This document shows, piece after piece, positions 9,401 through 20,484 of a stretch of DNA of 64,000 bases. A model generated the notes under the pieces. It had not been told where the DNA came from. It did no database searches and saw only the letters and a program-made list of their open reading frames with translations. The stretch lies in contig NZ_SJPI01000001.1 of assembly GCF_007859865.1 (NCBI RefSeq), forward strand, positions 1,612,001 to 1,676,000. Direction: 5' to 3'. The position numbers were made by a program, and so were the translations under genes. The stretch's first letter is position 1. Every line of letters starts with the position of its first letter. This DNA is from Rubripirellula amarantea. GTDB lineage: Bacteria > Planctomycetota > Planctomycetia > Pirellulales > Pirellulaceae.

Positions 9401-9674
9401 AGTTGCTCAAACGGGAGTTTATGATCTTGAGATCTCCGTCGCGTCGGACAAGAGTGGCGGTGCCTTCCATCTTGAATTTGATGGGAAGGATGTGACTGGG
9501 CCGATTGATATCCCCGACACGGGTGGTTGGGAGATTCTGAAGTCGATCCGAAAAAGTGGAGTTTCATTAACTCAAGGTCGGCAAACAATGAAACTGGTGA
9601 TGGATAAAGATGGAGAGTCGGGTGGCGTCGGAGACATCGACTTTATCAAATTCACTATTGCCGACGACCAGTAA
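6492..9674 (+). CDS. Tandem double sulfatase with C-terminal carbohydrate-binding-like module
   Basis: A single 1060-residue frame contains two complete sulfatase domains. After a signal peptide (about 1-20), domain 1 has FLSDDHTITDSSVYG and active-site CAPSR (Cys72), followed by SDHG near residue 237. Its start resembles the heparan N-sulfatase-like branch. Domain 2 begins near residue 452 with ITIFIDDMGWADLSCFGG, has active-site CSPSR (Cys499), FGKWHMGG and SDNGPEPG. From about residue 908 to the end is a module with EAEHWD...GEAGIAYHD and VGWTQEDEWLVYTV, resembling a CBM6-like carbohydrate-binding domain. The second sulfatase has no signal peptide, so this reads as a true fusion in which both domains are exported together. 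Both active sites are Cys-type and need formylglycine maturation. Confidence 0.93.
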   Translation: MKPISLMLLMVAMGSFSVHGDSPPNIVVFLSDDHTITDSSVYGSTELATPNMARLAADGMTFDQAFVASPSCAPSRAALLTGLMPARNQAEANHSRPKAEIKKLPAYLQELGYEVVSFGKVGHYKHTPEYGFDVARHYQYHEDVAVPESLKWLRERNSSKPLCLFVGTNWPHVPWPTSEHYSPDEVSVPSTHVDTKETRLARARYCEAVHTMDRELGEVYDLAREKFGENMLFIHTSDHGAQWPFGKWNLYDDGIRTPLIASWPGHIVPKSRTQALVSWVDLLPTLVDAAGGQPDQELDGRSILPVLQGKTQTHSDAIFTVHSGDGNMNVFPSRSIRTQRWKLIINLRPEFRFTSHVTKVRDEDSYWDSWIEQAKTDSSAADKVRRYHERPRLELFDLQNDPLEQTNLATAQEHAARLAEMKERLVSWMQDQGDTQSVFGMPELLPRVGPKPNIITIFIDDMGWADLSCFGGTVQTINIDRLANAGIRFTNFYVNSPICSPSRTALTTGHYPARHRITSYLDNRNRNRERGMAQWLDVTAPTLPRMLSKVGYTAGHFGKWHMGGQRDVGDAPLITKYGFAASLTNFEGLGPRVLPLKDAYDGKPAVPHALGSDKLGHGPIEWEDRSVVTKRFVDRALQFIDDAVATKTPFFVNVWPDDVHSPFFPPKALRDDEQKRSLYHGVLKAMDDQLGELISRIENDETLRDNTLILIASDNGPEPGAGSAGSLRGHKGELWEGGIRSPLIVWGPKLIHPESMGSVNETTILSSVDLVASLIAMADAPTPENYRSDGENLLAALLGFSQENRSRPLFWRRPPDRPGTAARPCPDLAVRDQNWKLVCNLDGSGTQLFNLKRDVGETVNVSSKNKQVTRRLKSAVLEWNATLPVDGIQTIVVRGTESFRGKPNAIPGKIEAEHWDKGEAGIAYHDVDTQNRGESYREATQVDIEKRSDASNGHGVGWTQEDEWLVYTVEVAQTGVYDLEISVASDKSGGAFHLEFDGKDVTGPIDIPDTGGWEILKSIRKSGVSLTQGRQTMKLVMDKDGESGGVGDIDFIKFTIADDQ

Positions 9675-9827
9675 CCGAGCAAGCGTCAAGTATTCGATTG
9701 CACGTGGTTGGTCACGATTGCACCGACGCGCGAGATTCCCAGCTATCGAATTCACAGCATAGAAAATCGCTGCTTGGGTACTTGCTTCGTGTTGATTAGA
9801 AGGCTTTATCCTGATACGGAAAATCAA

Positions 9828-10694
9828 ATGCGTTCTGTTTTGCTTGCCTGTTGCATCATGTTTGGTACGTGCAACTCTATGTCGATAGCGCAGGAATCGC
9901 TCGTGACGAGCGGCGAATCCAGGTTGGCTGCGAACCAGAGGTTCCATCTCCAAGCAAGTGAGAAGATGGGGCTACTGATTCCGCTGTACATCTATCCGGC
10001 CAACATACATACCAACGCCGATTACAACCGCGTGATGGAATTGAAACGCAAGTACAGTGAAGTGCCATTTTGGGTGGTGCTCAATCCTGCATCAGGACCC
10101 GGCAACGCAATCAATGCAAACTACACCAAAGCGATTGACCGGCTGATCGGAGCCGGTTGCGTTGTTCTCGGTTATGTACCGACCGGCTACGGCAAGACTC
10201 CCATCGACAATGTTCGAAAGGATATGGCGGCATGGCGAGAAATGTATCCTCGCATTCATGGAATCTTCTTTGACGAGATGATTTATGACGACACTGCATC
10301 GGCGGTGGATCATCAAACGTCGCTTAACGCGATCGCTCGCGAATTGGGGTATTGGCCGACGGTTGCCAATCCCGGCGCGGACACTCCCGGACGCTACTTT
10401 GCCGCCGATGCAGCGGATGTGATTGTGATTCATGAGGCTGATCATTGGCCGACGCAAGCCAAGCTTCACGGCGACTACTTCGGTGGATACTCGGACTATC
10501 CACCGGCCTCGCGCGCGACCCTTATGTATGGACAGGCAACTTGTGACACGTTGGCGATCAAGATGTCGCAGCGGTACACCCGTTGGATCTACGTGACTCA
10601 GGACACCTACAAACCCGGCGATCAGGCTCACCCCAATCCCTGGGATCAATTGTCCATTCACTTGGAAATCATTTGTAAGGCTTTGACCAAGTAA
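9828..10694 (+). CDS. Exported spherulation-specific family 4 (spherulin-4-like) protein
   Basis: A 288-residue protein with a signal peptide (MRSVLLACC.. to about residue 23). The mature part has the spherulin-4 pattern: [30 protein letters not shown], a DIxxW-like AAWREMYP segment, and IFFDEM, the acidic strand of a TIM-barrel-like fold also seen in endo-alpha-1,4-polygalactosaminidase relatives. It ends with WIYVTQD. The ATG at 9828 fits the signal peptide; an upstream frame extends to 9708 without support. The stop codon overlaps the next start (TAATG at 10692-10696), so it is probably translationally coupled to the HyuA-HyuB gene. A polysaccharide-degrading role is possible but unproven. 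Confidence 0.85.
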   Translation: MRSVLLACCIMFGTCNSMSIAQESLVTSGESRLAANQRFHLQASEKMGLLIPLYIYPANIHTNADYNRVMELKRKYSEVPFWVVLNPASGPGNAINANYTKAIDRLIGAGCVVLGYVPTGYGKTPIDNVRKDMAAWREMYPRIHGIFFDEMIYDDTASAVDHQTSLNAIARELGYWPTVANPGADTPGRYFAADAADVIVIHEADHWPTQAKLHGDYFGGYSDYPPASRATLMYGQATCDTLAIKMSQRYTRWIYVTQDTYKPGDQAHPNPWDQLSIHLEIICKALTK

Positions 10695-13600
10695 TGCCTG
10701 ATTTGAACACAGTAGGGAAAATTGAGGTTTGGGCAGATGTTGGCGGTACTTTCACCGACGTGATCGTCGTGGACTCAAGTGGACGGCGACTTTCCACTAA
10801 GACGCTTAGCAGCGGACTGATCTACGCCAGGGTCGTCAAGGTCGAGCATGATCAAGTAGAAGTGGATCAAATTCCAGGCTTCGATGTCCCTAATTTTTGG
10901 GTGGCGGCCTCTTGGAGTTGTGGTGAGCGTGCACATGGCAAGATCGTCTCGCAATCCGGCACAACGCTAACGCTTTCGAGCAATTTCGATCAGCTCGATC
11001 TTAAACTCGATGACCAGATCGTGCTTGATGGAGGCCTCGAGGCGCCAGTGCTTGCCACTCGCAGTTTGATGCGAATCCCGATCGCGGATCCGTTGCCACC
11101 GCTAGAGGTCCGGCTTGGTACGACACGTGGCACCAATGCCTTGCTCACTCGCGAAGGTGCAAAGATGGCATTGGTGACTACTCGCGGTTTCGCTGATGTG
11201 TTGAAGATAGGTGAACAAGATCGCGACGACCTATTCGCGCTCGACATCGTCAAGCGAATGCCTCTGACTCAAACGGTGTTGGACGTCGATCAGCGGATGG
11301 ACGCTTTGGGTGGCGAACTTGTTCAGCTTGATGAAATTGCGGTTCGAGCGGACTTGCTTCGGCTTCTCGATGAGGGAATTGAATCACTAGCCATTTGTTT
11401 TCTGCACGCTCACACGAACGACGAGCACGAACGTCGTGTGGAAGCGATTGCTCGGGAGATTGGGTTTGCGAGCGTTAGTCGTTCCAGCGAGGTATCGCCA
11501 CTGATCAAACTGGTTTCGCGCGCAGAAACCACGACGCTCGACGCGTACTTAAATCCCATATTGGCGAACTACGTTGGCCGAGTTCTTGCGCAGTTTGGCG
11601 GAGACCAATGCCAGTTGCGATTGATGACCAGTGGAGGCAACCTGGTTCGCCCCGACAACTTTCGTGGCCGAGATAGCGTATTGTCTGGACCTGCGGGAGG
11701 CGTGGTGGCACTGGCGAACGTTGCCACTGCATGTGGATCCGATGCGGCGATTGGCTTGGACATGGGTGGTACCAGCACGGACGTTAGTCGCTTTGAAGGC
11801 CAAGTGGGGCGACGGTCCGAGTCTCGCGTGGCAGGGCTACGCATCATGACACCGATGATGGATATCCAAACGGTAGCTGCCGGAGGCGGATCGATTTGTC
11901 AGTTTCGCGATGGGCGTTTGATGGTCGGCCCGGGCAGCGCGGGTGCCTCCCCCGGACCTGCATGTTATGGGCGAGGTGGACCGTTGACCGTAACGGACGT
12001 CAATTTCTTGCTGGGACGCTTACCTCAATCAAAGTTCCCATTTCGTTTAGACGGTGAAGCAGCAAGGTCGCAAATCGAATCGATTGTCGATGCCATGAAA
12101 GGTCACTCGACGGACATGTCGATTGAAGAACTCGCTGAAGGTTTCCTGCAGATCGCGGTCACGCACATGGCCGAAGCGGTTCGAACCGTTAGTACCGCTG
12201 AAGGCAGCGACGTTCGAAAGATGACTCTCGTTGGGTTCGGCGGGGCGGCGGGCGGTCACGTGTGCCGTGTGGCTGAGCAGTTGGAGATGAAACGCATCTT
12301 AGATCATCCTGATGCAGGTATGCTTTCGGCTCTCGGCATGGGGATCGCAAGCGTCGGCAAGACATCCCTTCGAGGTGTCTATCAAGACGTAGACAAAGTA
12401 AGTGCAAATTGCATTGCTGCGATTCTGAGTGAGTTGAAAGCTCTTGCGATTGATGAACTCAACGACGGACATCGCATGACCCATCACTTCGAGATGGATT
12501 TGCGCTATCGAGGGACTGAGTCGACTATTACGTTGAGTATGCCATCGCAGAACTGGGACTTGAAAACTATTGGAGCAGCGTTCCACAACCGTCACCGCGA
12601 CCTGTTTGGTTACGAACGTCGAGAACACCCCGTCGAGCTGGTTGCCATTCGATGCGATTCTAACCTGCTATCCCCTGAACTTGCTCACGCGATGCCCTCG
12701 CAGCCGAGCACGCGGAGTACACCAAGCACACACAGGCCACCGAGCACACAAGACGCACCGCGCGCGCCGAATGCACCGAGCGCACCGAATGCACTGAGAA
12801 CGCGGGACAGCGTGTCGCTTTGGCAGCAGGGCCAATGGGTTCAAGCACCACTCATCGAACGGGTGCAACTGGGCACTGACGATATCATCGAAGGTCCCGC
12901 CTTGGTGGTGGCTCCGCAATCGACGTTGTTAGTCGAAACCGGTTGGGTTGGGCGAGTGATCCAAGGAGGCGTGATCGAGTTGCGACCCACCTTGGAAGAC
13001 TCAGGTGACACGCGTTTGACTGCCGAAACAGCTCAGCACGATCCGGTTTTGTTGGAAGTGATCGGTCGACGTCTGCAGGGTATCGCCGATACGATGGGCG
13101 AAGTGCTCCGGCGGACGGCAATGAGCGTCAACGTCAAGGAACGTCGCGACTATTCGTGTGCCGTATTTCGCCGTGACGGATCTCTAGTCGCCAATGCCGC
13201 TCACGTGCCCGTTCATTTGGGAGCGATGGGACATACGGTTCGCCATCTGATGAACGTTTTTGGAGAGATGTCCGATGGTGATGCTTACTTGTCTAACGAT
13301 CCTTTCGCAGGTGGTTCGCATCTTCCCGATGTGACATTGGTGACGCCGGTCTTTGTGACACCGGGAACCCGAAATTCAACGCCCGACTTCTATGTTGCCT
13401 CTCGCGCTCATCACGCAGAGATTGGCGGCAAAACACCTGGTTCCATGCCGCCCGACGCTACGTGTTTGGCCCAGGAAGGCGTGGTGATCCGTGATTTTCC
13501 GCTTGTGCGAGATGGCGTGGATGGACGAGAGCGACTGCGAAGTTTGCTTTGCGATGCTGATTATCCGTCTCGCAATCCCGATGAAAATCTCGCCGATATC

Positions 13601-14593
13601 GCGGCTCAGCAAGCCGCAGGGATAGACGGTGTGAGAGCCATCCGAGAGCTGTGTCGGCGTTACGATGACGACTTGATCGACTGCGTGATGGGCCGCTTGC
13701 TCGATGTTGCGGCCGAGCAAATTCAGCAGTACATCCACCAACTTTCTGACGACGTGCTTCGTTTCGTCGATTCGCTTGATGACGAAACTATGATCGGAGT
13801 AACGATTCAAAAAGTCGGACAACGATTGTCGATTGCCTTTGATCCGGCTCCGGTGCACCCGAATGGGTTCAATGCAACGCCCGCCATCGTGACGGCCGCG
13901 ACACTATATGCCTTACGTTGTGTTTGCCCGAGTGAATTGCCACTTTGCGACGGTGTGCTTCGCCCAATCGATTTGCAAATCCCAGAAGGCATGTTGAATC
14001 CTCCCGCACATGAGGACCCCCGCGATTGTGCCGCTGTTGTAGCCGGGAATGTGGAAACGAGTCAAAGATTGGTCGACGTTCTGCTGGGCGCATTGGGGGC
14101 TGCTGCTGCGTCGCAGGGGACCATGAACAACACACTGATGGGCGATCGTTCCTTTGGCTATTACGAAACGATCGGTGGTGGTGCGGGGGCAACGTCAAAG
14201 GCAGCGGGTGCCGACGGCGTCCACACGCACATGACCAATACGCGGATCACGGACCCGGAGGTGGTAGAGTCGCGATTGCCAATTCGACTACATCGTTTTG
14301 CGATCCGAACAGGCAGCGGGGGTGCGGGAAAGCACCGCGGCGGTGATGGTCTAATACGTGAGTACGAGTTTTTGAGGCCGTTGACGATTTCATTGCTGAC
14401 AAACCGCCGGACGACCATGCCCTATGGCGTAGCCGGTGGATCACCGGGGACGCCGGGAAAGAACACGCTGGTGCGTCGCGGAGTATCTCAAACGCTTTCA
14501 TCGAATGTTTCCATCGATGTCGAAGCCCATGATCGTTTGATCATTGAAACACCCGGCGGCGGCGGGTGGGGCGTCGAGTTCGAATCGGGCTAA
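10694..14593 (+). CDS. Fused HyuA-HyuB hydantoinase/5-oxoprolinase
   Basis: A 1299-residue ATP-dependent cyclic-amide hydrolase. The N-terminal HyuA half begins with the ASKHA phosphate motif DVGGTFTDV (about residues 15-23) and contains [16 protein letters not shown] and [13 protein letters not shown]. The C-terminal HyuB half begins near residue 777 ([20 protein letters not shown]) with [12 protein letters not shown] and ends with a Gly-rich tail (GGSGTPG-like, ETPGGGGWG). Fused versions resemble eukaryotic 5-oxoprolinase in size, but substrate choice among oxoproline, hydantoins and ketones cannot be decided. Between the halves, residues about 668-704 form an unusual Pro/Ala/Ser/Thr repeat linker. 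It is cytoplasmic, with no signal. It starts by TAATG overlap with the spherulin-4-like gene. Confidence 0.92.
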   Translation: MPDLNTVGKIEVWADVGGTFTDVIVVDSSGRRLSTKTLSSGLIYARVVKVEHDQVEVDQIPGFDVPNFWVAASWSCGERAHGKIVSQSGTTLTLSSNFDQLDLKLDDQIVLDGGLEAPVLATRSLMRIPIADPLPPLEVRLGTTRGTNALLTREGAKMALVTTRGFADVLKIGEQDRDDLFALDIVKRMPLTQTVLDVDQRMDALGGELVQLDEIAVRADLLRLLDEGIESLAICFLHAHTNDEHERRVEAIAREIGFASVSRSSEVSPLIKLVSRAETTTLDAYLNPILANYVGRVLAQFGGDQCQLRLMTSGGNLVRPDNFRGRDSVLSGPAGGVVALANVATACGSDAAIGLDMGGTSTDVSRFEGQVGRRSESRVAGLRIMTPMMDIQTVAAGGGSICQFRDGRLMVGPGSAGASPGPACYGRGGPLTVTDVNFLLGRLPQSKFPFRLDGEAARSQIESIVDAMKGHSTDMSIEELAEGFLQIAVTHMAEAVRTVSTAEGSDVRKMTLVGFGGAAGGHVCRVAEQLEMKRILDHPDAGMLSALGMGIASVGKTSLRGVYQDVDKVSANCIAAILSELKALAIDELNDGHRMTHHFEMDLRYRGTESTITLSMPSQNWDLKTIGAAFHNRHRDLFGYERREHPVELVAIRCDSNLLSPELAHAMPSQPSTRSTPSTHRPPSTQDAPRAPNAPSAPNALRTRDSVSLWQQGQWVQAPLIERVQLGTDDIIEGPALVVAPQSTLLVETGWVGRVIQGGVIELRPTLEDSGDTRLTAETAQHDPVLLEVIGRRLQGIADTMGEVLRRTAMSVNVKERRDYSCAVFRRDGSLVANAAHVPVHLGAMGHTVRHLMNVFGEMSDGDAYLSNDPFAGGSHLPDVTLVTPVFVTPGTRNSTPDFYVASRAHHAEIGGKTPGSMPPDATCLAQEGVVIRDFPLVRDGVDGRERLRSLLCDADYPSRNPDENLADIAAQQAAGIDGVRAIRELCRRYDDDLIDCVMGRLLDVAAEQIQQYIHQLSDDVLRFVDSLDDETMIGVTIQKVGQRLSIAFDPAPVHPNGFNATPAIVTAATLYALRCVCPSELPLCDGVLRPIDLQIPEGMLNPPAHEDPRDCAAVVAGNVETSQRLVDVLLGALGAAAASQGTMNNTLMGDRSFGYYETIGGGAGATSKAAGADGVHTHMTNTRITDPEVVESRLPIRLHRFAIRTGSGGAGKHRGGDGLIREYEFLRPLTISLLTNRRTTMPYGVAGGSPGTPGKNTLVRRGVSQTLSSNVSIDVEAHDRLIIETPGGGGWGVEFESG
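12697..12805 (+). repeat. Degenerate 9-base repeats coding a proline-rich linker
   Basis: Within the hydantoinase gene, units resembling CCGAGCAC(A) and CCGAATGCA recur about every 9 bases. They encode short P-S-T, A-P-R, A-P-N and A-P-S steps. The composition is unlike the flanking sequence, and the repeats probably expanded by slippage inside an interdomain linker. Confidence 0.7.
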
Positions 14594-14609
14594 GAAGCTG
14601 GAAGTACGA

Positions 14610-15257
14610 TCACGCGAACGAGGATTTCCATGCTTTCGCCAAAACAGGAATTTGCAACAGCTCGTCCAGCGCTGCGTCTTTCGGAGTTTGGTTGAACATG
14701 AATCCATTGGCTCGCGAGATCGACCAAGTAGGGTAAGGACGATCGAGTAAGGTGAGCTGGTCACCCGTCTGCAAGCGACCGGACCGGCTTATCCGAACAT
14801 ACCAACCCGTTCGGCCGGTTCGAGCCACTTCTTTGGGGAGCGTCTTGCACGCCCATCGCCGTGCGATCTTCCAACACGGTTGCCGAGGTTGACTGACTTC
14901 GATTTCGCATTCGCCGACTTGATAGCGGTCTCCGATGCAAACGTTGGTCTCAGACTGAGCCTTGATAGTGAGGTTCTCGCCGAATGATCCAGGACCAAGC
15001 TGAAGCTCAGGGTGCTCACGTTGCCACGCTAAGTAGTGTTCCGCTGAATAGCAAAGGACTGCTTTGTCGGCACCGCCGTGGTTCTTGGTGTCGGCAACTT
15101 CATCACCTTCAATTCCCATCAAGTGGCAGGTTACCGAATGAGCGACGGGGCGTTTGTCGAATGCACTCGACCATAATCGACGAGTCACATCGTTCGTTTC
15201 TGGGTCACCCTCGGTGACAACTTTCCCGATTTGGAGGCTCGCGATCTTGGCAGTCAC
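14610..15257 (-). CDS. MOSC domain protein (YiiM-like)
   Basis: About 215 residues from the GTG at 15257. The protein has the MOSC fold pattern: GDEVADTKNHGGADKAVLCYS (family signature H-GG-DKAV), GPGSFGENLT, VCIGDRYQVG and QPRQPCWKIA, the last containing the cysteine thought to hold molybdenum cofactor or a related ligand. It then has the YiiM-type tail GWYVRI and LLDRP. The E. coli relative acts in detoxification of N-hydroxylated base analogues. The frame continues to a TTG at 15332, but the family N terminus (VTAKIASLQIGKV) matches the GTG. It is divergent from gyrA. Confidence 0.85.
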   Translation of the reverse strand: MTAKIASLQIGKVVTEGDPETNDVTRRLWSSAFDKRPVAHSVTCHLMGIEGDEVADTKNHGGADKAVLCYSAEHYLAWQREHPELQLGPGSFGENLTIKAQSETNVCIGDRYQVGECEIEVSQPRQPCWKIARRWACKTLPKEVARTGRTGWYVRISRSGRLQTGDQLTLLDRPYPTWSISRANGFMFNQTPKDAALDELLQIPVLAKAWKSSFA

Positions 15258-15494
15258 CGGTGGAGTCTTGTGGCACGAGTAGAGGTGGCGTAGCGAAACG
15301 ACGAAAGACGTGCTTTTTGCCGCAAAAATCAAGCTGAGATGTGGTTCTAGCAGGTCACCTGCCCCGTGGTGAAGGAACCCTATTTATCGTAGAATGCGAG
15401 GCTCGATTAGCGAGCCGAAGAAGACCCCTTTTTCGATGGTTTTTTGCATATTTCCGCGATCCCCTTCGTGGAATTTCCTTGAGGAAATCTGACC

Positions 15495-18338
15495 TTGGCA
15501 GACGAGAACGGTAACAACGACGACGAACCGGAAATCGACCCCGAAGACGAGGGCTCCGGCGGCGGTGGAAATGGTGACGGTAACACAGGTGCCGGCGCGT
15601 TCCGAATGATCGATCTGCCTATCGAAGACGAGCTTCGCGACAGTTATCTAACGTACGCGATGAGCGTCATCGTTAGCCGTGCCTTGCCGGACGTGCGCGA
15701 CGGCTTGAAGCCATCGCAGCGGCGGATCTTGGTCGCGATGAACGACTTGAATCTCGGCCCAGGCAGCAAACGGGTCAAATGTGCGAAGATCTCGGGTGAC
15801 ACTTCGGGTAACTATCACCCGCACGGTGAAAGTGTGATTTACCCGACCTTGGTTCGGATGGCCCAGGAATGGAACCTTCGGCGATTGTTGATTGACAAGC
15901 AGGGGAACTTTGGCTCGATCGCTGGTCTGCCACCTGCTGCGATGCGATATACCGAAGCTCGTTTGAGTCCTGTTGCGGCGGCACTGCTTGAGGACATCAA
16001 GCTCGATACCGTTGACTACATTCCGACCTATGACGAAGCTCGTACCGAGCCAACGGTTTTGCCGAGTAAGTTCCCCAACTTGCTGGTCAACGGTAGCGGT
16101 GGTATCGCGGTGGGGATGGCAACCAGCATTCCGCCACACAACCCGACTGAGGTTTGTGACGCGTTGATTGCGATGGTCGACAATCCAGCGATCTCGGACG
16201 AAGAGCTTTTCGAGATCGTTCCAGGACCTGACTTCCCGACTGGCGGAATCATTTGCGGTCGAGGCGGCATTCGTCGCGGCTACAAGACCGGGCGAAGCAC
16301 GATCATCTTGCGAGCGAAAACCTCTGTCGAAGAGAAAAAGGGAACCAGAACGCGGATTCTGATCCACGAGATCCCGTACCAGCAGACCCGCGATGGCGTG
16401 GTCAAGAAAATCGCAGAACTGGTCAACGACGAACGGATCAAAGGCATCTCGGCAATTCGCGATGAGAGCGATTTGAAGGAGCCTGTTCGAATCGTCATCG
16501 AGCTTAAGCGTGATGGCGATCCCGATGTGATTTTGAACCAGCTCTTCCAGTTTTCGCCACTTCAAACGACGTTCTCGGTCATTTTCTTGGCGTTGGTGGA
16601 CGGCAAGCCGCGTGAGTTGACGTTGAAGGAGATCCTGACGGAATTCATTCGTCACCGGGTCACGGTCATTCGCCGGCGTACTCAATTCTTGCTCGCCCGC
16701 GCACGTCGTCGTAAGCATACGGTTGAAGGGTTGTTGTTGGCTCTTGCCAATATCGACGAGATCATCAAAACCATTCGCGAATCTCGGACTCAACCCGAGG
16801 CGAAAGAACGTTTGATGGGGATCCCCTGCCCTGCTGCACTGATGAATCGGGCACTCGGCGATGACGGTTTCAAGTTGTTCCAAGAAGAACGCGGCGTGGC
16901 TGATTCGTACACGCTAACCAGTGTTCAGACCGACGAAATTCTTCGCATGCGGCTTGGCCAATTGGTCAACCTCGAGCAAGAGAAGTTGACCGACGAACAC
17001 AAAGCATTGCTCGCCGAGATTACCGACTACCTAGACATCCTGGGCAGCCAGGAACGCATCTACGGAATCATCAAGGACGACCTTGAAGAAATGAAGCGGC
17101 GTTTCGGTGACGTACGTCGCACCGAAATTTCGATGGAAGAACTGGGTAACATCGACCTGGAAGATTTGATCACCGAAGAGACGATGGTGGTTTCGATCTC
17201 GCACCAGGGTTACATCAAGCGAACTCCATCAAGTGTTTACAACACCCAACGCCGTGGCGGTAAAGGGCTTAAGGGTGCAAAGACGGATGAGGAAGATCCG
17301 ATCGAGCACTTGTTTGTCGCTAGCACTCACGCTTACTTGCTGTTCTTGACCACAGCCGGCAAGGTGCGTTGGCAAAAGGTTTACGATTTACCCCAGCTCG
17401 CCCGGGATGCCAAAGGTCGGGCGATCGTGAACCTGTTGAATCTTGAGAAAGACGAAAAGATCGCGGAATGTCTCGCGATTCGTGATTTCGACCAGGAAGG
17501 CTATTACGTCGTGATGGCCACACGCAGTGGTTTGGTCAAGAAAACTCCGCTGGAACAGTACTCGCGACCCAAACGTGGCGGCATCATTGCGATCAAACTT
17601 CGCGAAGACGATGAACTTGTCGATGCGAAAGTGGTCGGCCCCGGCGATGAGGTCATCCTTGTTACGGCCGGTGGAATGGCCATTCGGTTCCGCGAATCCG
17701 ATGCCCGGCCGATGGGGCGAAATACGTCAGGTGTCAAAGGCATCAGTCTTGTTGGAGACGACTATGTCGTCGGCATGGTCGTTGCGGATCCCGAAGCGAC
17801 GCTGCTAACTGTTTGCGAAAAGGGTTACGGCAAGCGAACGTACTTTGGACCCAACGCCGTGGCAGCGGGATCTGACAACGATGATGAAAGTGAAGCGGCA
17901 TCTGACTCGGATGAGGAAGCAAGTACATCATCGGGAGCTCGCTACCGAACGCAAAAGCGTGGCGGTAAAGGACTGCGGGATATCCGCACCAGCGCTCGCA
18001 ATGGCAAAGTTATCGGTATCGCTCGAGTTGGCGACAACGACGAAGTGTTCATGATGACCAGCAAAGGCAAGATTCAACGTATCAGTGGCAACGACATCAG
18101 TGTGATCGGACGAAACACCCAAGGTGTCCGAATCATGAGCGTCGATGCCGATGATTCACTCATCGCGGTTGTTCGAGTTCCCGCGGAAGAAGAATCCGAG
18201 ACCGGAGAAACGGAAGAACAAGTGACTGACGATTCCGCAGTCGCAACCGTAGACGCCACGCAGGTCACGGAAACTTCGAAAGAGGTTGGCGATGATGAAG
18301 TGTCCGCGGACGAACCATCGGGATCCGACGATGAGTAA
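15495..18338 (+). CDS. gyrA: DNA gyrase subunit A
   Basis: 947 residues starting at a TTG preceded by AGGAA about 9 bases upstream. An acidic/Gly-rich leader (about 1-36) precedes the breakage-reunion core beginning [33 protein letters not shown]. The catalytic Tyr is in AMRYTEARL (about Tyr152). The C-terminal beta-pinwheel contains a GyrA box QRRGGKG (near residue 585) and a second degenerate copy QKRGGKG, supporting gyrase rather than topoisomerase IV. In the quinolone region [11 protein letters not shown], the position of E. coli Ser83 is Ser but that of Asp87 is Pro. An acidic Ser/Asp/Glu insert lies before the second box, and the C-terminal tail is acidic. It acts in the cytoplasm with GyrB to introduce negative supercoils. 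Confidence 0.96.
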   Translation: MADENGNNDDEPEIDPEDEGSGGGGNGDGNTGAGAFRMIDLPIEDELRDSYLTYAMSVIVSRALPDVRDGLKPSQRRILVAMNDLNLGPGSKRVKCAKISGDTSGNYHPHGESVIYPTLVRMAQEWNLRRLLIDKQGNFGSIAGLPPAAMRYTEARLSPVAAALLEDIKLDTVDYIPTYDEARTEPTVLPSKFPNLLVNGSGGIAVGMATSIPPHNPTEVCDALIAMVDNPAISDEELFEIVPGPDFPTGGIICGRGGIRRGYKTGRSTIILRAKTSVEEKKGTRTRILIHEIPYQQTRDGVVKKIAELVNDERIKGISAIRDESDLKEPVRIVIELKRDGDPDVILNQLFQFSPLQTTFSVIFLALVDGKPRELTLKEILTEFIRHRVTVIRRRTQFLLARARRRKHTVEGLLLALANIDEIIKTIRESRTQPEAKERLMGIPCPAALMNRALGDDGFKLFQEERGVADSYTLTSVQTDEILRMRLGQLVNLEQEKLTDEHKALLAEITDYLDILGSQERIYGIIKDDLEEMKRRFGDVRRTEISMEELGNIDLEDLITEETMVVSISHQGYIKRTPSSVYNTQRRGGKGLKGAKTDEEDPIEHLFVASTHAYLLFLTTAGKVRWQKVYDLPQLARDAKGRAIVNLLNLEKDEKIAECLAIRDFDQEGYYVVMATRSGLVKKTPLEQYSRPKRGGIIAIKLREDDELVDAKVVGPGDEVILVTAGGMAIRFRESDARPMGRNTSGVKGISLVGDDYVVGMVVADPEATLLTVCEKGYGKRTYFGPNAVAAGSDNDDESEAASDSDEEASTSSGARYRTQKRGGKGLRDIRTSARNGKVIGIARVGDNDEVFMMTSKGKIQRISGNDISVIGRNTQGVRIMSVDADDSLIAVVRVPAEEESETGETEEQVTDDSAVATVDATQVTETSKEVGDDEVSADEPSGSDDE

Positions 18339-18373
18339 GCGATAAAGTTCTTTTCAGCGAGCGAGTACAAAAA

Positions 18374-18405
18374 AACCCGGCCATCACTGGCCGGGTTTTC
18401 TTTTT
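18374..18405. terminator. Bidirectional intrinsic terminator between gyrA and gap
   Basis: Stem AACCCGGCC (18374-18382) pairs with GGCCGGGTT (18389-18397), loop ATCACT. It has a T-rich run on the + strand (18396-18405) and an A run at 18369-18375 that gives T's on the minus strand. It is placed between the convergent gyrA and gap genes and can serve both. Confidence 0.9.
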
Positions 18406-18414
18406 GGCGTAACG

Positions 18415-18440
18415 CTGTCGCGACGAATTCATCGCGACAG
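18415..18440. other. Second perfect hairpin at the gap 3' end
   Basis: The 9-bp perfect inverted repeat CTGTCGCGA (18415-18423) / TCGCGACAG (18432-18440) has an 8-base loop, just after the gap stop codon. It has no T-run of its own. It could stabilise the gap transcript 3' end or assist the neighbouring terminator. Confidence 0.6.
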
Positions 18441-18460
18441 CATCATTTGGTGAAGCATCG

Positions 18461-19552
<1,092 letters not shown>

Positions 19553-19573
19553 TTATAGGAATTTACGACTAAA

Positions 19574-20446
19574 ATGAACCAGCCCCCCAATTCACGAGAT
19601 AGCAGTTTGGTTGGCATTAACGAGGCGGGAATGCCCACAGCATCAGCGGCCGAGCAACGCCCGCCGGACTGGCAGCGACCCGAAGGTGTCGCCCCGGGAA
19701 CATGGGATTATGTGCATCAACGGTCGATCGCTCACCATTACGATGCGTTTGTGGCGGGTGTGGCGATGGAGTCGGTCGAAAGCCAGATCCTGCGAGAGTG
19801 CTTTCCCGGCGTCGAAATGGGCGACACAAAGACGATTTTGGACCTTGGTTGCGGTACTGGAAGAACCGCTATCCCGTTGGCAAAGTCAGGTTATGAAGTC
19901 GTCGCAATCGATTTGAGCCAGTCCATGCTCGACGAATTGGCTGGAAAAGCTCGGAAAGAGAGTTTGGAACGAATCTACACCGTCCGCGCGAACTTGGTCC
20001 AAATGGAGTTTTTTCGTGACAATGTTGCCGAGGGTGCTGTGTGTTTGTTCTCTACCTTGGGCATGATCCAGGGGCGATCAAATCGGCAAGCAATGCTCAA
20101 GCATGTTGCACGCATGATCCGACCCGGAGGCACACTTCTAATTCATGTTCATCATCGTTGGGCGGCGCTTCGAGAGCCTCAGGGATTGCGAAAAACGGCC
20201 ATGTCTTGGTTGCGATCGAAGCGTGACCCCGATCACGAACTAGGTGATTCGACGTACGCGTATCGCGGACTTGAGCGAATGTTCATGCACCGTTTTGGTC
20301 GCCGCGAGTTGGAAGAAGATCTCCGTCAAACCGGTTGGCAGGTCATCCGATTGGAACGATTGTCCATCGATGGCAAAACCCTCACGGGATATTGGCCAAT
20401 TGCAGGGGGATTCTTTGTCTTGGCAAGGAACGCCAAAGATGGGTGA
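19574..20446 (+). CDS. Class I SAM-dependent methyltransferase
   Basis: A 290-residue protein with a Rossmann methyltransferase core. Motif I, LDLGCGTGR, is at about residues 89-97, followed by the acidic strand end VVAIDLS (motif II). A Phe-Ser-Thr-Leu-Gly strand (LFSTLGMIQG) occupies the motif IV position, and RPGGTLLIHVHH is present. The N-terminal 45 residues are Pro/Ser-rich and probably disordered. The C-terminal part contains a short segment (MSWLRSKRDP) and YWPIAGGFFVLA. The substrate is unknown. It is divergent from gap and convergent with the next gene. Confidence 0.85.
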   Translation: MNQPPNSRDSSLVGINEAGMPTASAAEQRPPDWQRPEGVAPGTWDYVHQRSIAHHYDAFVAGVAMESVESQILRECFPGVEMGDTKTILDLGCGTGRTAIPLAKSGYEVVAIDLSQSMLDELAGKARKESLERIYTVRANLVQMEFFRDNVAEGAVCLFSTLGMIQGRSNRQAMLKHVARMIRPGGTLLIHVHHRWAALREPQGLRKTAMSWLRSKRDPDHELGDSTYAYRGLERMFMHRFGRRELEEDLRQTGWQVIRLERLSIDGKTLTGYWPIAGGFFVLARNAKDG

Positions 20447-20484
20447 TTCGCGGAAGCAACGTTTACCCGTGAAGCGGACTCGAT

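Noticed and set aside
15648..16883. 411-codon open frame antisense to gyrA
   Set aside because: It overlaps the conserved gyrase core completely and its translation has no recognisable feature; long antisense frames are expected at this GC content.
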